The notes below the pieces were generated by a model. That model searched no databases. It was not told the DNA's origin and saw nothing but the letters and a program-made list of their open reading frames with translations. Positions 5,752-13,538 of a stretch of DNA of 22,140 bases are shown here, piece by piece. Position numbers and translations under genes: made by a program. Source of the stretch: a virus; IMG/VR virus record IMGVR_UViG_3300044678_002130, positions 1-22,140 of that record; one strand, given 5' to 3'. How positions within the stretch are numbered: the first letter of the stretch is position 1; each line of letters opens with the position of its first letter.

Positions 5752-6032
5752 CACGAGATGAGGTGCTGGAGGAATTCGGGTACTATGCCGCAGGGAGCTA
5801 CGCTCAGGAGGACCTTGTGATGAAAAAGATGGCCGACGAAATCGTCCGCCTTCGCACCGGCACGCCCCGGGTGCTGGATGCCCTTCAGGCTCCGGACCGT
5901 GAGACCGTGGAGGCCGCGCTGGAAGCGGAGTGGGCGCATGGTCGGGCCGAGCCGGACGCCACCAGGCGGACGAGCGCACGAGCGGCCCTCATCGGCGTGG
6001 CGCGGCACCTCCGGGAGCGACTCGGGCTGTGA
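5748..6032 (+). CDS. Hypothetical protein, cassette member B2
   Basis: A 94-residue, mostly helical protein starting MTRDEVLEEFGYYAAGSYAQ. The segment MADEIVRLR (~residues 28-36) is shared with the gene at 4804-5085, where the four base changes in the common coding stretch are all synonymous. Downstream it differs. In place of the Cys motif it has an acidic/Ala-rich helix (VEAALEAEWAHGRAEPDATR) and an Arg-rich end (RTSARAALIGVARHLRERLG). The ATG overlaps the previous stop (ATGA) with GGAGAGCGC upstream, and the stop overlaps the next GTG. Function unknown. Confidence 0.58.
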   Translation: MTRDEVLEEFGYYAAGSYAQEDLVMKKMADEIVRLRTGTPRVLDALQAPDRETVEAALEAEWAHGRAEPDATRRTSARAALIGVARHLRERLGL

Positions 6033-6667
6033 CGCCGTCCCTGACGCTGGAGGAAATCGGCGAGGTGCTCAGGCACGCGCGGCGCGCCCGGGGGCTGACC
6101 CAAACCCAAGCGGCGGAGCTGGCTGGGATCGGCCTCCGCCTTTGGGTCGAGGTGGAGACCGGGAAGCGGCACGTGTCGATCACCAACCTGCTGGCGATGC
6201 TCCGGGTGGTCCGGGTGGAAATGCGGCTGGTGGACGACGGCGCGGAGCCGTGGCCACCGGCCGAGTCGGGGCTGCAGCCGCCCGCGCCCGCTCCGGCACC
6301 AGCAGCCGAACCGCTGCCGGAGCCCGCGCGTGCCGTCCGGTCCGGCCAGCGGATCGACACCGGGACCGGTGCCGCCCGCCGCCGGCTGACGCTGGAGGAG
6401 GCGCAGGGCGGCGGCCTGCCGACCCCGTTCACCGCGGAGGAGTGGGCCGCCATGGCGGGGGCCAGCACGCCGCGCACCCCGCCCCCGGCGCCACCAGCTC
6501 AGCCCAAGGGCAAGGCCAAGCCGGTCGCGCACCAGAGCCCGCAGCTGCGCGCGCTGTCGCTGCTGGCCTCCGGGATGAGCACCTACCGGGTGGCCAGCGT
6601 CATGCAGCTGCCGTTCGACGTGGTCCACCGCTGGGCGCTGGCCGCCCGGGAAGCTGCTGCCGCGTGA
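6029..6667 (+). CDS. XRE-family helix-turn-helix protein with a second C-terminal HTH
   Basis: A 212-residue protein from a GTG that overlaps the previous stop. Residues ~6-68 form an XRE/HTH_3 domain (LTLEEIGEVLRHARRARGLT, then QTQAAELAGIG, VEVETGKRHVS and ITNLLAMLRVV). The form, with a beta extension after the last helix (VEMRLVDD), resembles HipB-like antitoxins. A long Pro/Ala-rich linker (~72-165) follows. The C-terminal ~35 residues (LRALSLLASGMSTYRVASVM, then FDVVHRW) look like a second, resolvase-type helix-turn-helix. It overlaps the large terminase start (GTGA), the usual place of a small terminase, but the protein at 2769-3452 fits that role better. It may be a regulator or a packaging accessory. 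No toxin partner is visible nearby. Confidence 0.65.
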   Translation: MTPSLTLEEIGEVLRHARRARGLTQTQAAELAGIGLRLWVEVETGKRHVSITNLLAMLRVVRVEMRLVDDGAEPWPPAESGLQPPAPAPAPAAEPLPEPARAVRSGQRIDTGTGAARRRLTLEEAQGGGLPTPFTAEEWAAMAGASTPRTPPPAPPAQPKGKAKPVAHQSPQLRALSLLASGMSTYRVASVMQLPFDVVHRWALAAREAAAA

Positions 6668-8622
6668 CCACGCACCCCCTCGGCCTTGCCGCCATGAACC
6701 GGGTGACCCGGGAGCGGTTCCGGCGCCACTGCCGGCCGATCCCGCGGCTGTCCATGTCCCGCTGGGCGGAGCGGTACCGGGTGCTCTCCCCCGAGGCGAC
6801 CGCTCAGCACGGCCCGTGGCAGAACAGCGTGGTGCCGTACCTGGGCGACATCATGGACGCCATCTCCGACCGGGAGACGCAGGAGATCGTCCTGGTGAGC
6901 CCCTCGCAGGCCGGCAAGTCGGAGGCCCTGCTGAACGCCATCGGGTTCTTCATCCACCAGGAGCCGAGCTCCATCCTCGTGGTCCAGCCGACCACGGAGA
7001 CGGGGGAGAGTTTCAGCAAGGACCGCATCGCGCCCATGCTCCGGGATGCCCCAGCGCTGCGGCCGCTGGTGGCCCCGGCCCGGTCCCGGGACTCCAATAA
7101 CACCATCCTGAGCAAGCAGTACCCCGGGGGCCAGCTGGACATCGTGGGCGCCAACGCCCCCTCCGGGCTGGCCATGCGCCCCAAGCGGGTGGTCCTCCTC
7201 GATGAGCGGGACCGGCACCCCCGGTCGGCTGGGACGGAGGGGGACGTCAAGGCGATCGCCCGCGCGCGCACCCGGTCGTTCGGCCGCCGCCGGAAGATCG
7301 TCGAGGTAAGCTCGCCCACGTCGGCGGAGGAGAGCCTGATCTGGCCGAGCTACCTCGAGGGGACGCAGGAGGTGTACGAAATCCCGTGCCCGCACTGTCA
7401 GACCCATCAGGTGCCGGAGTTCGAGCAGCTCCGGTGGGAGCTGGACGAGGCCGGGCGCGTGGTGCCGGCGTCGGTGGTGCTGCGGTGCGCCGGGTGCGGG
7501 GAGGGCATCTCCGCCCGGGAGCGGGGGGCCATGCTGCGGGCCGGCCGCTGGCGGGCGACCGCCGAGCCCCGGGTGCCGCACAAGCGGACGTTCCACCTGA
7601 CCGGGCTGGTGGCGGCGTTCGGAAGCTGGGAGGAGCTGGCGCAGGAGTTCGTGACGGCCAACGGGCAGGCCGACCAGGCGATCCGGGCCGAGATGCTGCG
7701 CGCCTTCTTCAACACCGCGCTGGGACTCCTGTACCGCGACCAGTCCGCGGAGACCGTCAAGAGCGCGCTGGTGGCCCGCGCGCTCCCGTACTCTCCCGAC
7801 GGCAGCTGGCAGGTCCCGCAGCAGGTCGGCGTGCTGACGGCCGGCGTGGACATCCAGCACGACCGCGCCGAGGTGGTCGTCCGGGGGTGGGGCGCCGGGG
7901 AGGAGTCCTGGCTGATCGCGCGCGCCGTGCTCCGGGGCGATGCGTTCCAGCCGTCGTTCTGGACGCAGCTGGAGGAGTGGCGCAGCCGCAAGGAATGGCG
8001 GCACGAGTCCGGGGCCACGTTGGGGATCCGGGCCATGTGCATCGACGCCTCCGACGGCGCCGTGGCGAAGTCCGTCTATGAGTACGCCGCCCCCCGGCTG
8101 GGCGCTGGGGTGTTTGCCATCAAGGGGCATGGGAGCCCGACCGCCCCGATGACGCCAACCAAGCCGACCAAGGTCAAGCCGGGGCGGCTCTACCTGCTGG
8201 GGGTCCACGCCATCATGGAGCGCCTGTACCGCCGCCTCGGGATGACCTCACCCGGCCCCGGCTACCTCCACCTCAACGAGTACGCCGGGGAGACGCCGCC
8301 CGACGGCGTGCCGGCGGACTACGTGCAGCAGCTGACGGCCATGGAGCGCAAGCGGGACGAGAAGACGCGGAAGTACCGGTACGTGGCGCGCAAGGGCGTC
8401 CGGAACGAGGTGGCCGACGCCGAGACCTACGCCTACGCCGCGCTGCTGCTGGGCCCCGTGCCGCGCGACCTGCTGGCCCAGGAGGTGGTGCGCGTGAACG
8501 CCCAGGGCGCGGCGGCGCGGCAGCGGCGGGCCACCCCGGATTCGGAGCCCGTGCCGACCCCGGCCCCGGTGCCTAGGAAGACGAGCACGTGGCTTCCCTC
8601 CCGCGGCCGGGGGTGGCGGTGA
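6664..8622 (+). CDS. terL: Terminase large subunit, lambda GpA family
   Basis: The packaging motor and nuclease: it cuts concatemeric DNA and drives it into the procapsid by ATP hydrolysis. The 652 residues match the usual GpA length. The ATPase half has Walker A SPSQAGKS (79-86) and a Walker B-like strand VVLLDERDRHP with D180/E181. A zinc-ribbon-like pair follows (CPHC at 242-245 and CAGC at 275-278), typical of this family. The nuclease half has GVDIQHD (D396) and CIDASDG (D461, D464) as likely metal ligands, with DAETYAYAA near the end. The C-terminal ~60 residues are Pro/Ala/Arg-rich and probably contact the portal. The GTG start overlaps the previous stop; ATG at 6694 is an alternative that keeps all domains. 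Confidence 0.95.
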   Translation: MTTHPLGLAAMNRVTRERFRRHCRPIPRLSMSRWAERYRVLSPEATAQHGPWQNSVVPYLGDIMDAISDRETQEIVLVSPSQAGKSEALLNAIGFFIHQEPSSILVVQPTTETGESFSKDRIAPMLRDAPALRPLVAPARSRDSNNTILSKQYPGGQLDIVGANAPSGLAMRPKRVVLLDERDRHPRSAGTEGDVKAIARARTRSFGRRRKIVEVSSPTSAEESLIWPSYLEGTQEVYEIPCPHCQTHQVPEFEQLRWELDEAGRVVPASVVLRCAGCGEGISARERGAMLRAGRWRATAEPRVPHKRTFHLTGLVAAFGSWEELAQEFVTANGQADQAIRAEMLRAFFNTALGLLYRDQSAETVKSALVARALPYSPDGSWQVPQQVGVLTAGVDIQHDRAEVVVRGWGAGEESWLIARAVLRGDAFQPSFWTQLEEWRSRKEWRHESGATLGIRAMCIDASDGAVAKSVYEYAAPRLGAGVFAIKGHGSPTAPMTPTKPTKVKPGRLYLLGVHAIMERLYRRLGMTSPGPGYLHLNEYAGETPPDGVPADYVQQLTAMERKRDEKTRKYRYVARKGVRNEVADAETYAYAALLLGPVPRDLLAQEVVRVNAQGAAARQRRATPDSEPVPTPAPVPRKTSTWLPSRGRGWR

Positions 8623-8957
8623 CCGAGCACGCCCCGCGCGACCTGCCGTGGGTGGTCCGGCAGGCGCTGGACGACACCACCCTGCCCGCGCTGGCCCGCC
8701 TGACCATGTGGCACCTGAGCCGCTACCTCGACACCCATGAGTACCGGGAGCTCAAGGTGGTGGCACTCGCGCACGAAATGCGGTGCAAGGACGTGACCTG
8801 CGCCCAGAACCTCCGGCTGCTGCTCGCCAAGGGGTATTTGGACGAGCACAAGACGCGGAAGCCGCGCGCGCTGCGGCTGCCGGTCTCGCGCCGCGTGAGC
8901 CCGTCGCGCGCGTGGCCTGACGACACGACGGCGGGGGCAATTCTCCCCGTAGCATAG
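8619..8957 (+). CDS. Winged-helix DNA-binding-like protein
   Basis: A 112-residue protein whose GTG overlaps the large terminase stop (GTGA). The core (LARLTMWHLSRYLDTHEYRE, then LKVVALAHEM, TCAQNLRLLLAKGYLDEHK) has the helix / helix-turn-helix / wing order of MarR- or HTH_36-like domains: a resident helix, a recognition helix around Cys-Ala-Gln-Asn, and a beta wing with an Arg-rich end (RKPRALRLPVSRR). Phage proteins of this kind act as small regulators or replication helpers. Here it sits between packaging and connector genes, so it could regulate late genes or bind DNA during packaging. No partner or operator can be pointed to. Confidence 0.6.
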   Translation: MTEHAPRDLPWVVRQALDDTTLPALARLTMWHLSRYLDTHEYRELKVVALAHEMRCKDVTCAQNLRLLLAKGYLDEHKTRKPRALRLPVSRRVSPSRAWPDDTTAGAILPVA

Positions 8958-8967
8958 TAGAGGTGGG

Positions 8968-8991
8968 CGCCGCCGCTATGGGCTGGCGGCG
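8968..8991 (+). other. Hairpin in the short gap before the connector gene
   Basis: CGCCGCC (8968-8974) pairs with GGCGGCG (8985-8991) around a 10-base loop. It lies in the 54-base gap between the winged-helix gene and the connector gene. There is no downstream U tract, so it is a weak terminator candidate. It might instead affect translation of the following gene, which lacks a clear Shine-Dalgarno. Confidence 0.3.
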
Positions 8992-9011
8992 GTGGGCGGC
9001 ATCATGCACCC

Positions 9012-9554
9012 GTGCCCGATCCCCTCGCGCAGGTCCCTGCCTCGCTGGCCGCTGGTGACAGTCTGTCGCTGCGGCTCGCGTACGCCGACTATCCGGCCTC
9101 CGGCGGCTGGGCGGCGACGCTGTACCTGCGGGGGCCGTCGGTGCTGGACTCTGCGGCCGTGGCGTCGGGCGACCAGTTCGTGTGGACGGTGCCGGCGGCG
9201 AGCACCGCGCCGCTGACCCCGGGGCTGTACCAGTACGTCATCCGCGTGGCCAAGGGGACCGAGGCCGCCACCGTGGAGAGCGGGGCGCTGACGCTCACGG
9301 CCAACGTGGCGACCGCCGCGCCCGGGGAGCTGCAGAGCTACGCCGAGCAGATGCTGGCCATCTGCCGGCAGGCCCGCCAGGACATCCTGTCCGGGCAGAT
9401 CAAGATGTATATGATCGCCGGCCGTCAGGTCCTCATGCACACGCTGGACGACGTGCGGCGCGAGGAGAACTACTGGCAGGCCCGGCTCGACATGCAGGCT
9501 GGCCGAGGGTTTGGGCGGGCGGTGCGGTTCGACGTGGTGGGGATGACGTCGTGA
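9012..9554 (+). CDS. Head-tail connector-like protein (Ig-like domain plus gpW-like end)
   Basis: A 180-residue protein from a GTG start. Residues ~12-102 look like a beta sandwich (GDSLSLRLAYADYPASGGWA, then GLYQYVIRVA and VESGALTLTANV). The rest is helical with ELQSYAEQMLAICRQARQDI, then YMIAGRQVLMHTLDDVRREE and NYWQARLD. The second part follows the gpW pattern: a helix, a short strand pair around Ile-x-Gly-Arg, and a helix. It also occupies the gpW position between large terminase and portal. Such proteins sit under the portal and stop DNA leaking before the tail attaches. Typical gpW is under 80 residues, so the extra N-terminal domain is notable. The role is inferred from position and pattern. 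Confidence 0.6.
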   Translation: MPDPLAQVPASLAAGDSLSLRLAYADYPASGGWAATLYLRGPSVLDSAAVASGDQFVWTVPAASTAPLTPGLYQYVIRVAKGTEAATVESGALTLTANVATAAPGELQSYAEQMLAICRQARQDILSGQIKMYMIAGRQVLMHTLDDVRREENYWQARLDMQAGRGFGRAVRFDVVGMTS

Positions 9555-11077
9555 AGCTCGCCAAGCGCATCCGGCACCTGCGGGCCGCGCTGACCGGCCG
9601 CGTGGAGGCGCCCAAAATCGGGCAGCGGTACGCCGGCGGCGAGCATCACCGGATCGTGTCGCGCTGGTGGGCCGAGCTGGCCGACGCCAACGACGAGATC
9701 CGCGAGTCGCTGGCCACCATGCGAGCCCGCTCCCGCGAGCTGGTCCAGGACAACGGCGAGGCGGCGGGGCTGCTGCTGGATTTCGAGTCGGACATTGTGG
9801 GGGCCGCGGGGGCCCGGCTGCAGTTTCGGGCGCGGACCCCGCGCGGGAGCTCGCTGGACGTCCTGAACGACCGCGTCGAAGCCGAGTGGCGCAGCTGGTG
9901 CCGCCGGGAGCACTGCACCGTCACGGGGCGCATGTCGTTTGCCGCCGTCCAGCGGCTGGCCATCCGCAGCATCGTGCAGGACGGCGAGTTCCTTGCCCTG
10001 CGGCTGCGTGACCCCGACGTGCCGTGGGGCTACCGGCTGCAGCTGCTGGATCCGGACCAGCTGGACGAGACGCACAACCTCAGCCTGACGGACGGGCGCC
10101 GGATCATCATGGGGGTGGAGGTCGATCGGGACGGTCGGGCGGTCGCCTACCATCTGTGGTCGGGGCACCCCACCAAGGCGGAGGGGCGCGAGCGGCGCCG
10201 GGTGCCGGCCGATCAGGTGCTGCACGTGTTCAAGCCGCTGCGCCCCGGGCAGGTGCGCGGGGTGCCGTGGTTTGCCCCGTCGCTGGTGGCGTGGAAGCTG
10301 GGTGCGCGCTACACCGAGGCGGAGCTGTACCAGTCCATGCTCGCCGCGGCGCAGGGCGGGTTCTTCGTCAACAAGGACGGCGGGGCGTTCGAGCTCCCGA
10401 CCGACGACGATGGGAAGCCGATTCCGCTGGTGATGGAGGCCGAGCCCGGGGCGGCGAGGGTGCTCCCTGGCGGCTACGAGTTCCAGCCGTGGGAGCCCAA
10501 GCACCCGACGGCCAATTTCGCCGGGTTCATGAAGGTGGTGAAGCGCGGGATCGCGCGCGCCTTCGGGCGGTCGTACGCCAGCCTGACCGGCGACCTGGCC
10601 GACGTGAACTTCTCCTCGATGCGCACGGACCGCGTGCGCGAGATGGAGCAGTCCAAGCTGCACCAGCAGGACCTGCTGGTCGAGCAGCTGTGCGAGGTGG
10701 TGTTCGCGGACTGGGTGCGCATGGCACTCCTGACCGGGCGGCTCGGGTCCGTCTCCATGGATAGCGCCCAGCTGGCCGGGTACGCCAACTGGATGTGCAA
10801 GGGCTGGCCGTGGATCGACCCCGTCAAGGACTTGACCGCGTCCACCATGGCGCTGCAGCAGGGGCTCACGTCGCGGCAGCAGCTGTGCGCCGAGAAGGGT
10901 GTGGACTACTTCGAGATCGTCGACCAGCTGGCCGAGGAGCAGCAGTACGCCGAGGCGCGCGGCGTGACGCTGGGCGAGGTCGTGGTCGATGCCACCGCGG
11001 CGGACGAGGCGCCCGCCTCCCCGGATGGGGAGACGCCGGCCCGCACCGTGCTGCCGCTTCGCGCGAGGAGCGCCTGA
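9551..11077 (+). CDS. Portal protein, lambda gpB family
   Basis: The dodecameric ring through which DNA enters and leaves the capsid, and the docking site for the terminase and connector. The 508 residues match the lambda-type family in length and order. The N-terminus is basic with RYAGGEHHRIVSRWWAELAD. A conserved block follows with LVQDNGEAAGLLLDFESDIV and GAAGARLQFRART. Next come a wing/stem region with LLDPDQLDETHNL, HLWSGHP and ADQVLHVFKPLRPGQVRGVP, and the characteristic FGRSYASLTGDLADVNFSSM (~residues 338-357). A C-terminal helical crown ends in a Pro/Ala-rich tail. The GTG start overlaps the connector stop (GTGA). Confidence 0.93.
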   Translation: MKLAKRIRHLRAALTGRVEAPKIGQRYAGGEHHRIVSRWWAELADANDEIRESLATMRARSRELVQDNGEAAGLLLDFESDIVGAAGARLQFRARTPRGSSLDVLNDRVEAEWRSWCRREHCTVTGRMSFAAVQRLAIRSIVQDGEFLALRLRDPDVPWGYRLQLLDPDQLDETHNLSLTDGRRIIMGVEVDRDGRAVAYHLWSGHPTKAEGRERRRVPADQVLHVFKPLRPGQVRGVPWFAPSLVAWKLGARYTEAELYQSMLAAAQGGFFVNKDGGAFELPTDDDGKPIPLVMEAEPGAARVLPGGYEFQPWEPKHPTANFAGFMKVVKRGIARAFGRSYASLTGDLADVNFSSMRTDRVREMEQSKLHQQDLLVEQLCEVVFADWVRMALLTGRLGSVSMDSAQLAGYANWMCKGWPWIDPVKDLTASTMALQQGLTSRQQLCAEKGVDYFEIVDQLAEEQQYAEARGVTLGEVVVDATAADEAPASPDGETPARTVLPLRARSA

Positions 11078-11078
11078 G

Positions 11079-12995
11079 ATGCCGACCGACCTGCTGACCG
11101 AGACGCCCATCGAGGCCGACCCGTTTGCCCCGGCCACCCGGTCCAACCCGGGGGGCACGATGTACCGCGAGGTGACCATCGAGCGCGAGGCCGGCCAGAC
11201 GGAGGCCGCGCTGCGGGTGGCCATCTCCAGCGAGGCCGCGGTCCTGCGCTACGACTGGCGGACCGACGAGGAGTACCTGGAGGTGCTGGACCACGGCCCT
11301 GAGGGGCCGGACCTGAGCTACGCGCAGGACGGCCTGCCCTTCCTGCGCGACCACCGGCTGGGGGACCAGATCGGCCTCCTGCAGGACGTCAGCCTCGACG
11401 CCGACCGGCGCCTCCGGGGCACGCTGGCGCAGGGCAACCACCCCGACGCCGCCTGGCTGTTCGCCGACATGCGGTCCGGGGTGCGGAAGAAGGTCAGCAT
11501 CGGCTACTGGCCGGGGTCTACCTACACGCAGGAGAAGAACGCGGCCGGCCAGCTCGTGCGCCGGTACCGCGGCTGGATGATCTACGAGGCCAGCACGGTG
11601 ACCGTGCCGGCGGACTACGACGTCGGGGTCGGACGTGGTGCGCCGGGACGCGCGCCGACCCCCAGCGACATCCCGGCAGTGGCCGATGAGGCCCCAAAGA
11701 AGGAGCGGAGTATGGCTGTCGACAACGCTTCGGAGCGGGGCGTGGCCCCTGCCCCGGACACCCGGCCCGAGCAGCTGGCCGTCCTCGCGCGCGAGGGCGG
11801 GCTGACCGAGCGCCTGGCGGACTGGATCAGCAACGGCGTGACGGTGGAGCAGGCCCGCACGGAGGTCATCCGGACGCTGCGCGAGAAGGCGACGGCGCCC
11901 GTGGTGGTGACCCCCGCGCCCGTGATCGAGGTGGGCGCCGACCGCGCCGCAGCCAAGCCGTGGGCCGCGGACGGCGGGGACTTCTTCCGCGCCGTGGTGT
12001 CGGCCGGGCGTGGTGGGGAGCTGGACCCGCGCCTCAAGGCCGATCGCGCGCAGAACACCCTGCTGGGCGAGGAGGGCGGGTTTGCCATCCCGGCCCCCGT
12101 GGTCAACACCTTCCTCGAAGCGACCATGACCGGCGGCGAGCTGCTGGGCCGTGTCGCCGGCCGCCCCGTGACCAACGGCAACTCCTACGTGGAGACCGTG
12201 ACCAAGGAGGAGGCCCGAACCAACGGCAGCCGCAACGGCGGGGTGCGCGGCTACTGGGTGGCCGAGGACAACACTGTCACCGAGTCGCAGGCGGCCACCC
12301 GGCAGGTCGACCTCAAGCTGCAGAAGGTGGCGGCGCTGGTGAAGCTGACCGAGGAGCAGATGGAGGATGGCCCGGCGCTCGTCTCCTTCCTCAACGAGCA
12401 GGTCCCCGAGGAGCTCCGCTTCATGGCCGAGCAGGCCATCTGGGAGGGAAGCGGCGTGGGCCAGCCATTGGGCGCGCTCAACAGCGGGGCTCTGGTCACG
12501 GTTGCCATCGAGGGCTCGCAGACCATCGCCAACACCGCCGGCAACATCTGGGTGAACGCGGCCAAGATGTACTCCCGGATGCCCGCGCGCATGTTGAACG
12601 GGTCGGCGTTCTTCATCAACCAGGAGCTGTGGGCCAAGATCCTGACCGCCACGGCGGGCACCACTCAGCCCGCGGCGCCGATGTTCACCCCGCCCGGCCA
12701 GCTGGCCAGCACCCCCAACGGGGCGATCTACGGCCGGCCGATCGTGCCGATCGAGTACGCCTCGGCCGAGGGCACGGTGGGCGACTTCGTGTTCGCCAAC
12801 TTCTCGGACTATCTGTTCATCCAGAAGGGCGGCATCAAGCAGTCCGCCTCGATGCACGTGGAGTTCGCGCGTGACCGGCAGGTCCTGAAGTTCACCTGGC
12901 GTGTCAACGGCGCCCCGCGCACCCGTGTGCCCCTCACCCCGTTCAAGGGCTCGTCCACGGTTTCGCCGTACATCGCCCTGGCGGCCCGCTCCTGA
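11079..12995 (+). CDS. Prohead protease / HK97-type major capsid protein fusion
   Basis: A 638-residue polyprotein. Residues ~25-200 are a U35-type prohead protease. His92 (FLRDHRLGDQIG) and Ser140 (KKVSIGYWPG) fit the catalytic pair, inside the usual strand pattern. Residues ~212-310 are a charged, helical delta/scaffold-like segment (LAVLAREGGLTERLADWISN). The capsid shell follows, including LLGEEGGFAIPAPVV, VEQ-type long-helix residues, AMPM-like aromatic and Gly-rich loops (AIWEGSGVGQPLGALNSGAL), and a C-terminal FVFANFSDYLFIQKGGIKQS. The protease would cut its own linker and the delta segment as the procapsid matures. A strong SD and ATG at 11700-11714 could also yield the capsid part alone (427 residues). 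The start is an ATG two bases after the portal stop. Confidence 0.9.
   Translation: MPTDLLTETPIEADPFAPATRSNPGGTMYREVTIEREAGQTEAALRVAISSEAAVLRYDWRTDEEYLEVLDHGPEGPDLSYAQDGLPFLRDHRLGDQIGLLQDVSLDADRRLRGTLAQGNHPDAAWLFADMRSGVRKKVSIGYWPGSTYTQEKNAAGQLVRRYRGWMIYEASTVTVPADYDVGVGRGAPGRAPTPSDIPAVADEAPKKERSMAVDNASERGVAPAPDTRPEQLAVLAREGGLTERLADWISNGVTVEQARTEVIRTLREKATAPVVVTPAPVIEVGADRAAAKPWAADGGDFFRAVVSAGRGGELDPRLKADRAQNTLLGEEGGFAIPAPVVNTFLEATMTGGELLGRVAGRPVTNGNSYVETVTKEEARTNGSRNGGVRGYWVAEDNTVTESQAATRQVDLKLQKVAALVKLTEEQMEDGPALVSFLNEQVPEELRFMAEQAIWEGSGVGQPLGALNSGALVTVAIEGSQTIANTAGNIWVNAAKMYSRMPARMLNGSAFFINQELWAKILTATAGTTQPAAPMFTPPGQLASTPNGAIYGRPIVPIEYASAEGTVGDFVFANFSDYLFIQKGGIKQSASMHVEFARDRQVLKFTWRVNGAPRTRVPLTPFKGSSTVSPYIALAARS
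11700..11714 (+). promoter_or_regulatory. Internal Shine-Dalgarno and in-frame ATG for a free capsid protein
   Basis: AAGGAG at 11700-11705 is followed, 6 bases later, by an in-frame ATG at 11712, exactly at the boundary between the protease domain and the delta/capsid part. It would give a 427-residue protein starting MAVDNASERG, the usual size of a stand-alone HK97-type capsid precursor. It resembles the nested starts of lambda C/Nu3. Confidence 0.55.
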
Positions 12996-13002
12996 TCCTG
13001 AG

Positions 13003-13028
13003 GGCGCGGCGTCCCCGGACGCCGCGCC
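13003..13028 (+). terminator. Strong terminator-like hairpin after the capsid gene
   Basis: GGCGCGGCGTC (13003-13013) pairs perfectly with GACGCCGCGCC (13018-13028), giving an 11-bp G+C stem with a 4-base loop, followed by a C/T-rich tract to about 13038. It fills the 60-base gap after the capsid gene. The lack of a true U run means partial termination, read-through control or mRNA end protection are all possible. Such hairpins often separate abundant capsid mRNA from downstream head-tail genes. Confidence 0.6.
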
Positions 13029-13055
13029 TCCCCCTTCTGCCTGAGAACCCAGCCC

Positions 13056-13538
13056 ATGCGCATCTACCCGGAGAACGTCCACGTTGTGGACATCATGGCG
13101 CCGGCCGCCGACGCGGCGGGCCGGTCCAGCGACGCCGTGTCGCTCAAGAACGTGAATCTGGCCATCGTCGAGGCGGCCATCAACCAGGGGAACGCGGCCA
13201 CGGTGGCGCTGACCCTGCAGCAGTGCACTGCGGTGGACGGCACCGGCGCCAAGGCGCTGACCATCAACGTGCCGATCTACGCGTCGCAGGACGTGGGTGG
13301 GGCCAGCGGCGACGTGCTGACCCGACAGACCGACGCGGTGGCATTCACCACCTCGGCGGCGCTCGCCCGGAAGACCGTGCGGTTCGTGGTCGACCCGGCC
13401 ACGCTGGATCTGGCTGGCGGGTTCGACTGCCTGCGCATCACCACCGGGGCGTCCAACGCCGCCAACATCACGGCGGCGCGCGTGCTCGTCTTCCCGACGT
13501 ACCCGCAGACGCCGCAGTCCTCCATCCGCGTCAACTGA
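13056..13538 (+). CDS. Probable head decoration or capsid-associated protein
   Basis: A 160-residue, beta-rich protein directly after the capsid gene, the usual place of a decoration or cement protein. It starts MRIYPENVHVVDIMAPAADA and has a repeated strand pattern: SLKNVNLAIVEAAINQGNAA, then TVALTLQQCTAV and a stretch ending LTINVPIYASQD. Acidic/hydrophobic strands follow (KTVRFVVDPATLDLAGGFDC), then ITAARVLVFPTYPQTP. Abundant Ala/Thr/Val, few charges and no catalytic motif suit a structural protein. I recall similar proteins after capsid genes in other siphophages, usually without a function. There is no good Shine-Dalgarno ahead of the ATG; translation may depend on read-through past the preceding hairpin. 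Confidence 0.55.
   Translation: MRIYPENVHVVDIMAPAADAAGRSSDAVSLKNVNLAIVEAAINQGNAATVALTLQQCTAVDGTGAKALTINVPIYASQDVGGASGDVLTRQTDAVAFTTSAALARKTVRFVVDPATLDLAGGFDCLRITTGASNAANITAARVLVFPTYPQTPQSSIRVN

Noticed and set aside
6029-6667. Calling this HTH gene the small terminase.
   Set aside because: It lacks the long charged helix typical of small terminases, which the protein at 2769-3452 has after its HTH; kept as an open question in the findings.
6583-8208. A 541-residue minus-strand open frame opposite the large terminase.
   Set aside because: Shadow of a firmly identified gene in the other strand; no domain pattern.
10866-13082. A 738-residue open frame on the minus strand.
   Set aside because: It lies opposite the protease-capsid gene, its composition is that of an antisense shadow in high-G+C DNA (runs of Arg/Gly/His/Pro), and it matches no family.
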